DNA of 64,000 nt from Roseovarius halotolerans (GTDB taxonomy: Bacteria > Pseudomonadota > Alphaproteobacteria > Rhodobacterales > Rhodobacteraceae). Made by a program: the position numbers and the translations under genes. Shown piece after piece: positions 1 through 11,124 of the stretch; the first letter of the stretch is position 1, and each line of letters starts with the position of its first letter. The DNA is taken from the NCBI RefSeq assembly GCF_900172255.1, contig NZ_FWFU01000002.1, forward strand, positions 558,001 through 622,000. Direction: 5' to 3'. A model generated the notes under the pieces. It was not told where the DNA came from. It ran no database searches and was given only the letters and a program-made list of their open reading frames with translations.

Positions 1-1
1 T

Positions 2-808
2 ATCATCATTGACGCAGCACCGCCGCCGACGGGGCGCGCATCGCTCAATGCACATGCCTCGACGCTGGCGTTCGAACTGACATCGGGACGGCGGCCCTTG
101 ATCGTGAATTGCGGGTCGGGGGTCAGTTTCGGGGCGCAATGGAGGCGCGCCGGGCGCGCCACGCCGTCGCATTCCACACTGGTTCTGGCGGGGCGCTCCA
201 GTGCACGGCTGGACCTTGGCGCGAAGCGCGAAGGCTGGCTGACCGATGCGCCGCGCAACGTGCCGGTCAAGGTCAGCAACGCACCGGACGGGCTGCGATT
301 CGAGGGGGGGCATGATGGCTACCTGCGCAGCCACGGCCTGACCCATGCCCGCACGCTGGACCTGACATTCGACGGGCGCGGGGTGGCGGGCGAGGACATG
401 CTCCTGACGCTGGGCGATGGCGACCGGCGCCGCTTCGACAGGGCGATGGATGCGGCTACCTTGCAGGGCATCCCCTTCGACATCCGTTTTCACCTGCACC
501 CGGATGTGGATGCCAGCCTCGACATGGGCGGCGCGGCGGTGTCGATGGCGCTCAAGAGCGGGGAAATCTGGGTGTTTCGCAGCGACGGGCGTGTGAGTTT
601 GTCGCTTGAACCCAGCGTCTACCTCGAAAAAAACCGGCTCAAGCCGCGTGCGACCAAACAAATCGTTCTATCCGGTCGCGTGATGGAGTATGCGACCCGC
701 ACAAGGTGGTCATTGGCCAAGGCACAGGATACGCCGATCGGCATCCGCGACCTGACACAGGACGAGATGGAGCCTTTGGCCGGTGACACCGAGACAGAAC
801 AGACCTGA
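2..808 (+). CDS. Heparinase II/III-like protein, C-terminal part (cut by left edge)
   Basis: An open frame runs from the first bases of the window to a TGA at 806-808. It has no start inside the window, so this is the C-terminal ~268 residues of a longer protein. Near the left edge it reads NAHASTLAFEL followed by LIVNCGSG, which I recognise from the heparinase II/III-like family, where the histidine segment lies in the C-terminal beta-sandwich. Family members cleave or bind acidic polysaccharides, but this subgroup next to purH in Rhodobacterales has no assigned substrate. A TTG at 98 is an internal in-frame codon, not a plausible start. It ends 27 bases before purH on the same strand and may share its transcript. 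Family assignment is fairly secure; substrate is unknown. Confidence 0.8.
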   Translation: MIIDAAPPPTGRASLNAHASTLAFELTSGRRPLIVNCGSGVSFGAQWRRAGRATPSHSTLVLAGRSSARLDLGAKREGWLTDAPRNVPVKVSNAPDGLRFEGGHDGYLRSHGLTHARTLDLTFDGRGVAGEDMLLTLGDGDRRRFDRAMDAATLQGIPFDIRFHLHPDVDASLDMGGAAVSMALKSGEIWVFRSDGRVSLSLEPSVYLEKNRLKPRATKQIVLSGRVMEYATRTRWSLAKAQDTPIGIRDLTQDEMEPLAGDTETEQT

Positions 809-835
809 ACCGACTGACCCGAGGATCCGCTGCCC

Positions 836-2425
836 ATGACCGATCTCGCCCCCGTGCGCCGAGCCCTTCTTTCCGTTTCCGACAAGACCGGACTGGTCGA
901 GCTGGGCCAGGCCCTGGCCGATCGCGGGGTCGAGTTGCTGTCGACCGGCGGCAGCGCCAAGGCGCTGCGCGATGCGGGGCTGGTGGTGAAGGATGTGGCG
1001 GATGTCACCGGCTTTCCCGAGATGATGGATGGGCGGGTCAAGACCCTGCATCCGGGCGTGCATGGCGGGTTGCTGGCGCTGCGCGACAACGATCAGCACA
1101 TGGCGGCGATGACCGCCCACGGGATCAAGCCGATCGACCTGCTGGTGGTCAATCTCTATCCCTTCGAGGAGACCGTCGCCAAGGGCGCCGATTACGCCAC
1201 CTGCATCGAGAATATCGACATCGGCGGCCCGGCAATGATCCGCGCGGCGGCCAAGAACCATGCGTTTGTCAACGTCGTCGTGGATGTCGAGGATTACCAG
1301 CCGTTGCTGGATGAACTGGCCGCGCATGACGGTCAGACCACATATGCCTTCCGCCAGCGGCTTGCGCTGACCGCCTATGCGCGCACCGGCGCCTATGATG
1401 CGGCGGTTTCTGGCTGGATGGCCGGAGCCCTCGACGAGCCCGCACCGCGCCGCCGCGCCGTGGCCGGCAAGCTGGCGCAAACCCTGCGCTATGGCGAGAA
1501 CCCGCATCAGAGCGCGGCCTTCTATGTGGATGGCACGAACCGCCCCGGCGTGGCCACGGCCACGCAGCACCAGGGCAAGGAACTAAGTTACAACAACATC
1601 AACGATACCGACGCTGCCTTCGAACTGGTCAGTGAGTTCCTGCCCAAGGATGGCCCGGCCTGCGCGATCATCAAGCATGCCAATCCCTGCGGGGTGGCGC
1701 GGGGCACGACCCTCAAGGAAGCCTATGCGCGCGCCTTCGATTGCGACCGGACCTCGGCCTTCGGCGGGATCGTCGCGCTGAACTCGACGCTGGATCGCGA
1801 GACCGCCGAGGAGATCTGCGAGATCTTTACCGAAGTGGTCATCGCCCCCGGTGCGCACCGGGAGGCCAAGGAGGTCTTTGCGCGCAAGAAGAACCTGCGC
1901 CTGCTGACCACCCCCGGCCTTGCCAATCCCGCCGAGTCGGGGCTGATGCTGCGGCAGGTGTCGGGCGGCTACCTGGTACAGGACAAGGATAACGGGCGAC
2001 TGGATGTCTCGGATCTGAAGGTCGTGACCAAGCGGGCGCCGAGCGACCAGGAACTGGCCGACCTGCTGTTTGCCTGGCGCGTCGCCAAGCATGTGAAGTC
2101 GAACGCCATCGTCTATGTCAAGGACGGCGCCACGGTGGGCGTCGGCGCCGGACAGATGAGCCGTGTCGACAGCTGCCGCATCGCCGCGCGCAAGGCCGAG
2201 GACATGGCCGCGACGCTGGGTCTCGATGCGCCGCTGACGCGCGGCAGCGTGGTAGCGTCGGATGCGTTCTTTCCCTTTGCCGACGGCTTGCTGACGGCAG
2301 CGGAGGCCGGGGCGACGGCAGTGATCCAGCCGGGCGGCTCGATGCGCGATGACGAGGTGATCGCCGCCGCCGATGACGCCGGGTTGGCGATGGTCGTGAC
2401 TGGCATGCGCCATTTCCGCCACTAG
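836..2425 (+). CDS. purH: Bifunctional AICAR formyltransferase / IMP cyclohydrolase
   Basis: This cytosolic enzyme catalyses the last two steps of de novo purine synthesis, formylating AICAR with 10-formyl-THF and then closing the ring to IMP. The N-terminal MGS-like cyclohydrolase domain shows STGGSAKAL near residue 35 and [17 protein letters not shown] shortly after. The C-terminal transformylase domain shows the catalytic Lys-His pair in IIKHANPCG near residue 279. The length of 529 residues matches the bacterial family. The ATG at 836 starts directly on the conserved N-terminus. lspA follows after 10 bases on the same strand, suggesting co-transcription. Confidence 0.97.
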   Translation: MTDLAPVRRALLSVSDKTGLVELGQALADRGVELLSTGGSAKALRDAGLVVKDVADVTGFPEMMDGRVKTLHPGVHGGLLALRDNDQHMAAMTAHGIKPIDLLVVNLYPFEETVAKGADYATCIENIDIGGPAMIRAAAKNHAFVNVVVDVEDYQPLLDELAAHDGQTTYAFRQRLALTAYARTGAYDAAVSGWMAGALDEPAPRRRAVAGKLAQTLRYGENPHQSAAFYVDGTNRPGVATATQHQGKELSYNNINDTDAAFELVSEFLPKDGPACAIIKHANPCGVARGTTLKEAYARAFDCDRTSAFGGIVALNSTLDRETAEEICEIFTEVVIAPGAHREAKEVFARKKNLRLLTTPGLANPAESGLMLRQVSGGYLVQDKDNGRLDVSDLKVVTKRAPSDQELADLLFAWRVAKHVKSNAIVYVKDGATVGVGAGQMSRVDSCRIAARKAEDMAATLGLDAPLTRGSVVASDAFFPFADGLLTAAEAGATAVIQPGGSMRDDEVIAAADDAGLAMVVTGMRHFRH

Positions 2426-2435
2426 GGGACAAGCA

Positions 2436-2909
2436 ATGCGATTGGTTTTCTGGGCGGGTCTGTGGACCCTGCTGCTGGATCAGGTGACGAAATACTGGAT
2501 CGTGCATGCACTGAACCTGCGCGAGCTGGCGTCGCTGGACGTGTTTCCGCCTTTCCTGAACCTGCGTATGGCGTGGAATTACGGGATCAATTTCGGGCTG
2601 ATGTCCTGGGCCAACCCGATCATGCGGTGGGTCCTGATCGCAGTTGCGCTGCTGATTTCCGCCCTTGTGCTGTGGTGGGTCCATCGCGATCAGGGCGGGC
2701 GCTGGCAGATGCTTTCCGCCGGCCTGCTGATCGGCGGGGCGCTTGGGAATGTGATCGATCGCGTCCTCTACGGGGCGGTTGCGGATTTCATCAACATGTC
2801 CTGTTGCGGGATCAACAATCCGTTTTCGTTCAATGTCGCGGATATCGCGGTTTTCGCCGGGGCGATCGGGCTGGTCCTGTTCAGCCCGCCTGCGAAAAAC
2901 GCCTCGTGA
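2436..2909 (+). CDS. lspA: Lipoprotein signal peptidase (signal peptidase II)
   Basis: This inner-membrane aspartyl protease removes signal peptides from diacylglyceryl-modified prolipoproteins. The 157-residue protein has the expected four hydrophobic segments. It carries the family motifs DQVTKYW near residue 15, NYGINFGL, GNVIDR near residue 104 and FNVADIAVFAG near residue 132; the aspartates of the last two form the catalytic pair. It lies 10 bases after purH and just upstream of a lipoprotein gene. The start ATG at 2436 fits the usual N-terminus, which leads into the first membrane segment. Confidence 0.96.
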   Translation: MRLVFWAGLWTLLLDQVTKYWIVHALNLRELASLDVFPPFLNLRMAWNYGINFGLMSWANPIMRWVLIAVALLISALVLWWVHRDQGGRWQMLSAGLLIGGALGNVIDRVLYGAVADFINMSCCGINNPFSFNVADIAVFAGAIGLVLFSPPAKNAS

Positions 2910-2961
2910 CCTTGGGCAAAGGATGCGATACATCTGTTCGCGAAACCGAAGGAGACGGGCG

Positions 2962-3486
2962 ATGAGCGTGCCGCGCGTGACAGTATTGATCCTCAGTCTT
3001 GGCCTTGCCGCCTGTGGCGGCCGGGGCGAGGATGTGACGCTGACCAATATCAAGCACACGGGCGAAGGCCCTGACGAGTTCACGGTTCTGCCGACCAGAC
3101 CCTTGCAGACGCCCGAAAGCTATTCGGCGCTGCCCGCGCCTGCGCCGGGTTCCGCGAACCTTGTCGACACCAATCCCAAGGCCGAAGGCGTCGCTGCGCT
3201 TGGCGGCAATCCCGCCGCGCTGACCGGAACCGCCCCTGCCGCCGCGGACAGCGGGCTCGTGCGCCATGCCGGACGTTACGGCGCGCAGCCGGGTATTCGC
3301 CAGACCCTGGCGCGAGAGGATGCCGAAACCCGCCGCAAGCATGGCCGGGTGAACATCCTGCGACTTGGGCCGGTCGACGACTACACCAACGCCTACAAGC
3401 GTCAGTGGCTTGACGCGGACAGCGAAGAGATGCGGATGCGCCGTGCCGGTGTCGAAACGCCGAGCGCCCCGCCGCCCAGCGACTGA
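2962..3486 (+). CDS. DUF3035 lipoprotein (BamF-like)
   Basis: A 174-residue predicted outer-membrane lipoprotein. A short signal peptide ends in the lipobox LGLAAC, so the mature protein would begin at Cys19. The rest is Pro/Ala-rich and low in hydrophobic residues, with a charged C-terminal part. It resembles the alphaproteobacterial DUF3035 family, which has been linked to the BAM outer-membrane assembly complex as BamF; that role is family knowledge, not visible here. The open frame extends upstream to 2779 inside lspA, but the ATG at 2962 is preceded by GGAGA and starts the signal peptide, so I use it. Confidence 0.8.
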   Translation: MSVPRVTVLILSLGLAACGGRGEDVTLTNIKHTGEGPDEFTVLPTRPLQTPESYSALPAPAPGSANLVDTNPKAEGVAALGGNPAALTGTAPAAADSGLVRHAGRYGAQPGIRQTLAREDAETRRKHGRVNILRLGPVDDYTNAYKRQWLDADSEEMRMRRAGVETPSAPPPSD

Positions 3487-3576
3487 GACGCATCACAACC
3501 CTGTCAGCGCGCTTGCATCGTGGCCTTGCCGACGTATGTTTTGGCGTGACAACCGCCGGAAATCTGGAGAGACGGG

Positions 3577-4911
3577 ATGCGTCAGTTCATCGCCTGTCTG
3601 ATCCTTGCCCTGGCTGCCGCCTTGCCGGCAGCCGCTGCAGAGGATCAGGTCACGACTTTCACGCTTGATAACGGGATGGATGTCGTGGTGATCGAGGATC
3701 ACCGCGCGCCGGTCGCCATGCACATGGTCTGGTATCGCGCCGGGGCCGCAGACGAGGCGCCGGGCGTCTCGGGTGTCGCGCATTTCCTCGAGCACCTGCT
3801 GTTCAAGGGCACCGAGACGATGGCGCCGGGGGAATTCTCGGCCGTGGTGGCGCGCAATGGCGGCTCGGACAACGCCTTTACCAGCTATGATTATACCGCC
3901 TATTTCCAGCGGGTCGCCGCCGACCGGCTTGGGCTGATGATGAAGATGGAAAGCGACCGGATGGTCAATCTGCGCCTCACCGAAGAGGACATCGCCGCAG
4001 AGCGGGACGTGATCCTGGAAGAACGCAACCAGCGGGTCGAGAACAACCCCGGCGCACTGTTTCGGGAACAGGCGAACGCGGCGCAGTATCTCAACCATCC
4101 CTATGGCACGCCCATCATCGGCTGGCGGCACGAAATGCGCACGCTCGACATGGAAAAGGCGCTGGATTTTTACAAGACCTACTACGCGCCCAACAACGCG
4201 ATCCTGATCGTAGCCGGAGACGTGCTGCCCGACGACGTGCGCGCGCTTGCCGAGGAGCACTACGGCAAGCTGCCCGCCAACCCCGACCTGCCCGAACGCG
4301 CCCGCCCGCAGGAACCCCGGCAGATGGCCGAGCGCAGGCTCGTTTTCGAGGACCCGCGCGTGGCTCAGCCCTATGTGATCCGCTCCTACCTTGCGCCCGA
4401 GCGCGACAGCGGCGCGCAGGAAAAGGCCGCAGCGCTGGACCTTCTGGCAGAAATCCTTGGTGGCGGAACCACCTCGCTGTTGGCCGAGAAGCTGCAATTC
4501 GAGACCCAACGGGCGGTCAGCACCTCGGCCTATTACGGCGCCACTTCGCTTGACGACACGACGTTCGGCCTTGCGGTGGTGCCTGCGCCCGGTGTCACTT
4601 TGCAACAGGCCGAGGAGGCCATGGACGAGGTCATCACGACCTTCCTCGAGGAGGGCGTGGACAGTGAACAGCTTGCTCGCATCAAGATGCAGGTGCGCGC
4701 CGCCGAAATTTATGCCCGCGACGATGTGGGCAGTCTGGCGAACCGATATGGCCGGGCATTGACGCAGGGCTTGACCGTCGAGGATGTGCAGGCATGGCCC
4801 GATATCCTTGAGGCCGTGACAGAGGAAGACATCATGACCGCCGCGAGGGAATTGTTCGAAAGCGACAATTCGGTAACCGGCTGGCTGACCGCACCGGAGG
4901 TGACCCAATGA
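3577..4911 (+). CDS. M16 family zinc metallopeptidase, catalytic member, exported
   Basis: A 444-residue protein with a clear signal peptide (residues 1-21, ending AAAA), so it acts in the periplasm. The inverted zinc-binding motif HFLEH is at residues 69-73, and the downstream glutamate-rich segment ILEERNQ near residue 146 supplies the third ligand. This marks it as the active subunit of an M16 (pitrilysin/processing-peptidase-like) pair. It overlaps the next gene by four bases (ATGA), so the two are translationally coupled and probably form a heterodimer. The GGAGAGACGGG just before the ATG supports the start. The substrate is unknown. Confidence 0.93.
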   Translation: MRQFIACLILALAAALPAAAAEDQVTTFTLDNGMDVVVIEDHRAPVAMHMVWYRAGAADEAPGVSGVAHFLEHLLFKGTETMAPGEFSAVVARNGGSDNAFTSYDYTAYFQRVAADRLGLMMKMESDRMVNLRLTEEDIAAERDVILEERNQRVENNPGALFREQANAAQYLNHPYGTPIIGWRHEMRTLDMEKALDFYKTYYAPNNAILIVAGDVLPDDVRALAEEHYGKLPANPDLPERARPQEPRQMAERRLVFEDPRVAQPYVIRSYLAPERDSGAQEKAAALDLLAEILGGGTTSLLAEKLQFETQRAVSTSAYYGATSLDDTTFGLAVVPAPGVTLQQAEEAMDEVITTFLEEGVDSEQLARIKMQVRAAEIYARDDVGSLANRYGRALTQGLTVEDVQAWPDILEAVTEEDIMTAARELFESDNSVTGWLTAPEVTQ

Positions 4912-6221
4912 TCCGTTACGTTCTGGCCCTTGTCGCCTGTGTGATTGCCCTGCCCGCGCTGGCCGAAGTGGAGATCGACGAGATCACCACGCCCGGCGGG
5001 ATAGATGCCTGGCTGGTGGAGGACCACACCAATCCTTTCGTTGCTCTGGAGCTGCGGTTTCGCGGTGGCGCATCGCTTGACCCCGAGGGGAAGCGCGGCG
5101 TGACCAACCTGATGGTCGGATTGCTGGAGGAAGGCGCGGGCGACATGGATTCGCGCGCCTTTGCGCGGGCCACCGAAGCGTTGGCGGCATCGTTCCGCTA
5201 TGACGTTTCGGACGATACGGTCAGCGTGTCAGCGCGATTCCTGACCGAGAACCGGGACGAGGCGGTGGCGCTCTTGCGCGCAAGCCTGGTCGATCCGGTC
5301 TTTGACCAGCCGTCGATTGACCGGGTACGTGAGCAAGTGAGTTCGGTGATCCGCTCGAACCAGACCGATCCGCGCAGGATCGCTGGCGAAACTCTCGATT
5401 CACTGGTTTACGGGGCGCATCCCTATGGCAGTTCGCTTAATGGCACGCTGGAAAGCATCGCCGGCCTGACGCGCGAGGATATCGTCGCAGCACATGACGC
5501 GGCACTGGCGCGGGACCGGCTTTATGTCAGCGCCGTGGGCGATATCACCGCCGAGGAACTGACCGCGCTTCTGGACGAGCTGCTGCTGGACCTGCCCGCT
5601 GAAGGCGCGCCCCTGCCCGGACGGGCCGACCTGAACCTGCCCGGCGGCGTCGAGGTGGTCGAGTTCGACACGCCCCAGTCGGTGGCCGGTTTCGCCCAAC
5701 CCGGCATCAAGCGCGAGGATCCCGATTTCTTTGCCGCCTATGTTCTCAATTACATCCTTGGCGGTGGATCGTTTGAAAGCCGCCTGATGGAAGAGGTGCG
5801 CGAGAAGCGTGGCTTGACCTATGGGGTCTATTCCTATCTCGCCGACCGCGATGGTGCGGAGATCTGGATGGGCAGCGTCTCTTCGGCCAATGAGAGGGTC
5901 GGCGAGGCGATCGACGTGATCCGCGCGGAATGGGCGAAGATCAGAGAACAGGGTGTGACCCCCGAAGAACTGCAGGATGCCAAGACCTATCTGACGGGAG
6001 CCTATCCGCTGCGGTTCGACGGCAATGCACCGATCGCGAATATCGCGGTCAACATGCAGATGGAGGACCTGCCCACGGATTACATCTCGAACCGGAACGA
6101 CATGGTGAATGCCGTGACGCTGGAGGATGTGAACCGTGTCGCCAGGGAGTTGCTGTCGCCCGACAAACTGACCTTCGTGGTGGTCGGAAAACCCGAAGGC
6201 GTCACATCGACGATCAACTGA
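4908..6221 (+). CDS. M16 family protein, non-catalytic partner, exported
   Basis: A 437-residue protein with signal peptide MIRYVLALVACVIALPALA. The M16 fold is recognisable, but the equivalent of the HxxEH zinc motif is absent (the region reads GVTNLMVGLLEEGAG). The C-terminal half keeps the REKRGLTYGVYSY segment near residue 298, which in family members holds the Arg/Tyr substrate-binding pair. This matches the inactive partner in two-gene M16 pairs, as in mitochondrial processing peptidase alpha/beta. Its ATG lies inside the stop of the preceding gene, so the two are made together. A hairpin follows at 6251. Confidence 0.92.
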   Translation: MIRYVLALVACVIALPALAEVEIDEITTPGGIDAWLVEDHTNPFVALELRFRGGASLDPEGKRGVTNLMVGLLEEGAGDMDSRAFARATEALAASFRYDVSDDTVSVSARFLTENRDEAVALLRASLVDPVFDQPSIDRVREQVSSVIRSNQTDPRRIAGETLDSLVYGAHPYGSSLNGTLESIAGLTREDIVAAHDAALARDRLYVSAVGDITAEELTALLDELLLDLPAEGAPLPGRADLNLPGGVEVVEFDTPQSVAGFAQPGIKREDPDFFAAYVLNYILGGGSFESRLMEEVREKRGLTYGVYSYLADRDGAEIWMGSVSSANERVGEAIDVIRAEWAKIREQGVTPEELQDAKTYLTGAYPLRFDGNAPIANIAVNMQMEDLPTDYISNRNDMVNAVTLEDVNRVARELLSPDKLTFVVVGKPEGVTSTIN

Positions 6222-6250
6222 GGGCGGCAACCCGCCTGTTGAAATGAAAT

Positions 6251-6280
6251 GGGCGGTGCTTGCATGCACCGCCCGGTTTC
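6251..6280 (+). terminator. Hairpin after the M16 pair
   Basis: A perfect 9-bp stem (GGGCGGTGC / GCACCGCCC) with a six-base loop lies 30 bases after the stop of the second M16 gene and is followed by a pyrimidine-rich GGTTTCTTTC. It sits between convergent genes, the M16 pair (+) and gyrB (-), and may stop transcription from both sides. The T-run is short. Confidence 0.65.
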
Positions 6281-6310
6281 TTTCAATGAGGCTGATCGCG
6301 TCGGCAGCGT

Positions 6311-8788
<2,478 letters not shown>

Positions 8789-8896
8789 TTACCCCAATAT
8801 TTTGTGGTTCGGCGGCGGCGTTCCGCAAGGGGCGCGGGCGCGGACCGGGGCGGGTGCAACCGGGCCGGTCGCATCCTGAAAAGAGGCTGCAAGCAC

Positions 8897-9517
8897 TCAG
8901 GTGAAGGCGATCACGACGCCGACCACAATCAGCAGCCAGCCCGACACGACATTGGTGCGCCGGATCGCATCGGGCGAGCTCATCACCCGGCGAATCCGGT
9001 CCACGAAAAACGCGAGGCTGAGGTTGCCCACCAAGGGCACCGCGAATGACAGGAACACGATGGCGGCGATGTCAGCCGGGGTGATGCGCGTGAGATCGAA
9101 AAAGCCCGGCAGGACGCCCATGTAGAACAGGATCGCCTTGGGATTGCCCAGGATCGCCGCCAGCCCGGCCATGAACCCCGCCCAGGTGCCCGGACGGGTC
9201 AGGCGGCTGTCAGCGGCGATGGACCGGTCGGCGTTGCGGATCAGGAGGACGCCCATGCCGACGAACATCAATACGGCAATGATCCTGAGTGCCAGCATGA
9301 AGCCGGAAAAGACCGACAGGATCCAAGTGACCCCGAGAATGGCGAGGAACGGCCAAAGCACATCGCCCACCACAACGCCAAGCGCCAGTGGCCAGGCGGC
9401 GTGAAAGCCGCCAGACATCGAGCGCGCCAGCATCGCGAGCCAAACCGGCCCCGGCGTCAGGAACAGCACCAGCAACGCGCCCGCGTAAAGCGCCAGATCG
9501 GAAAGCGACAGGGTCAT
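8897..9517 (-). CDS. LysE/RhtB-family amino acid exporter
   Basis: A 206-residue inner-membrane protein with about six hydrophobic segments. The N-terminus has the LysE-type signature LFLTPGPVWLAMLARSMSGG, and ILGNPKAILFYMGVLPGFF in the middle is also typical. Family members export amino acids or related solutes; the substrate cannot be read from the sequence. Its start overlaps the stop of the VOC gene by four bases, making it the last member of a coupled recF-VOC-lysE string. The intergenic DNA downstream holds the gyrB promoter. Confidence 0.9.
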   Translation of the reverse strand: MTLSLSDLALYAGALLVLFLTPGPVWLAMLARSMSGGFHAAWPLALGVVVGDVLWPFLAILGVTWILSVFSGFMLALRIIAVLMFVGMGVLLIRNADRSIAADSRLTRPGTWAGFMAGLAAILGNPKAILFYMGVLPGFFDLTRITPADIAAIVFLSFAVPLVGNLSLAFFVDRIRRVMSSPDAIRRTNVVSGWLLIVVGVVIAFT

Positions 9518-9945
9518 TCCTGCACCGGCAGCGTCAGCGATCCGTCCCCGCCGAGTGGCCAGAACGGGTTCATCGCCAATTCCCAGACGTGACCATCGGG
9601 GTCGGCGTAATAGCCGGAATACCCGCCCCAGAACACTTTTTCGGGGTATTTGAGCGGCGTCGCGCCCGCGTCCAGCGCCTGCGCGAATGCGGCGTCGACC
9701 TCGGCCTCGGTACTGAAATTCTGCGCCAGCGTGATCGCGCCCGTGCCCAGCGCGGCGTCGGGGCGGCCCTGATCGGCGGCGAGGGCCTCGAGCCCGAAAA
9801 GCCCCAGGACGAGCCCGTTCATCTGGTAGAAACTGACGCCTTCGGTTTCTTCGGCGGGGGTCCAGCCAAGCGCGCGGTAGAACGCACGCGCACGATCCAG
9901 ATCCCGAACGCCAAGGGTGATGAGCGTCACGCGCTGCGGTGTCAT
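9514..9945 (-). CDS. VOC (glyoxalase/bleomycin-resistance fold) protein
   Basis: A 143-residue cytosolic protein with the vicinal-oxygen-chelate pattern. It starts VTLITLGVRDLDRARAFYR, and the C-terminal half has GYYADPDGHVWELAMNP, where the glutamate is the expected metal ligand. The family includes glyoxalases, dioxygenases and resistance proteins, and the specific reaction cannot be told. It overlaps recF by four bases upstream and the LysE gene by four bases downstream, which is an unusual coupling for a DNA-repair gene. Confidence 0.9.
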   Translation of the reverse strand: MTPQRVTLITLGVRDLDRARAFYRALGWTPAEETEGVSFYQMNGLVLGLFGLEALAADQGRPDAALGTGAITLAQNFSTEAEVDAAFAQALDAGATPLKYPEKVFWGGYSGYYADPDGHVWELAMNPFWPLGGDGSLTLPVQE

Positions 9946-11054
9946 GGGCCGGGCCTTTCGTTGATCTGGCTGATGCCGTCGGTTTCCGTCACGTTCACAT
10001 TCTGCGCCCTGTCGCCCAGTTCAGCGAACAGTTCCGGCCCCGTACCCGTCATCCAGGCCTGAGCACCAAGCGCGCAGATTTCGTCATAGAGGGCCGCGCG
10101 GCGGGCGGCGTCAAGATGCGCGGCGACCTCGTCGAGCAACAAAAGCGGTGGCGCCCCGAAGTCGCGCGCCAGCGCGCGGGCATTGGCCAGAATCAGGGAC
10201 ACCAGAAGCGCCTTCTGCTCGCCGGTGGAGCAATCGCGCGCGGGCACGCCCTTGGCCGCGTAGACACCGTAGAGATCGGCGCGATGCGGCCCGACCAGAG
10301 TGCGCCCGGCCGCAAGGTCTCGAAAGCGGCTTTCGGCCAGCGCCTCGGCCAGGTCGGCGGGGGTGTCTGGAATCTCACCCTCGGTGGCGATCAGGTCCAG
10401 TTCAGCCACGGGAAAGGCGGTCTGGGCTTCGGCCTGCGCCGCACCAAGCTGCTCCAGCGCGTGAATCCGATTGGCGTGGATCGCCGCGCCATGTTCGGCC
10501 ATCTGCCGCTCCAGTGCGATATACCAATGCGGATCGCGCACCTGATCCTTGAGCAGCCGGTTCCGCTCGCGCATGGCCTTTTCATAGGCGAGTGATGCGT
10601 CGGCGTGATCGGGGCGAAAGCTCATCGTCATCCGGTCAAGAAACCTGCGGCGCCCGTCGGTGCCTTCGATCCAGAGCCGGTCCATCGCCGGGATCAGCCA
10701 CAGCACCCGCGCGATCCGTCCCAAAGCGGTCTGGGGGGCGGGTTTGCCGTCGATCCGGGTCTGGCGCGCGGCGCCCTCCTCGGACCAGATCTCGACCTCG
10801 TGCAGCTGGTGCAGCGACTGAAGCAACGCTGTCACCTTCCAGCCAAGGGATTCGGGGCGGCGGGCGATATCCTGCGCCGCCGCGCGCCGCAGTCCGCGCC
10901 CCGGCGACAGGAGAGACACGGCTTCGAGGATGTTGGTCTTGCCCGCGCCGTTGGGGCCGTGGATGGCCACCGGCCGGGCATCCAGATCCAGCCGCGCAGA
11001 TTTATGCGAGCGGACATGCGAGAGCGTAAGGCGGGACAGGAAAAGACCGGGCAT
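9942..11054 (-). CDS. recF: DNA replication/repair protein RecF
   Basis: RecF is an SMC-like ATPase that loads RecA at single-strand gaps with RecO and RecR. Walker A is GPNGAGKTN near residue 32. The C-terminal half has the ABC-type signature region CSTGEQKALLVSLILA followed by Walker B LLLLDEVAAHLD. The length is 370 residues from the ATG at 11054, which starts MPGLFLSRLTLSHVRSH and has GAAGGG upstream. The open frame extends to 11150, but those codons are not family-like. It is downstream of dnaN on the same strand, as in many bacteria. Confidence 0.95.
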   Translation of the reverse strand: MPGLFLSRLTLSHVRSHKSARLDLDARPVAIHGPNGAGKTNILEAVSLLSPGRGLRRAAAQDIARRPESLGWKVTALLQSLHQLHEVEIWSEEGAARQTRIDGKPAPQTALGRIARVLWLIPAMDRLWIEGTDGRRRFLDRMTMSFRPDHADASLAYEKAMRERNRLLKDQVRDPHWYIALERQMAEHGAAIHANRIHALEQLGAAQAEAQTAFPVAELDLIATEGEIPDTPADLAEALAESRFRDLAAGRTLVGPHRADLYGVYAAKGVPARDCSTGEQKALLVSLILANARALARDFGAPPLLLLDEVAAHLDAARRAALYDEICALGAQAWMTGTGPELFAELGDRAQNVNVTETDGISQINERPGP

Positions 11055-11124
11055 CAGGCGCCCTTCATCGTTCCGGAAATACTCTCGCCGAAGGCATCGG
11101 CGAAGCCGGTTTGAAACCCCGTCG

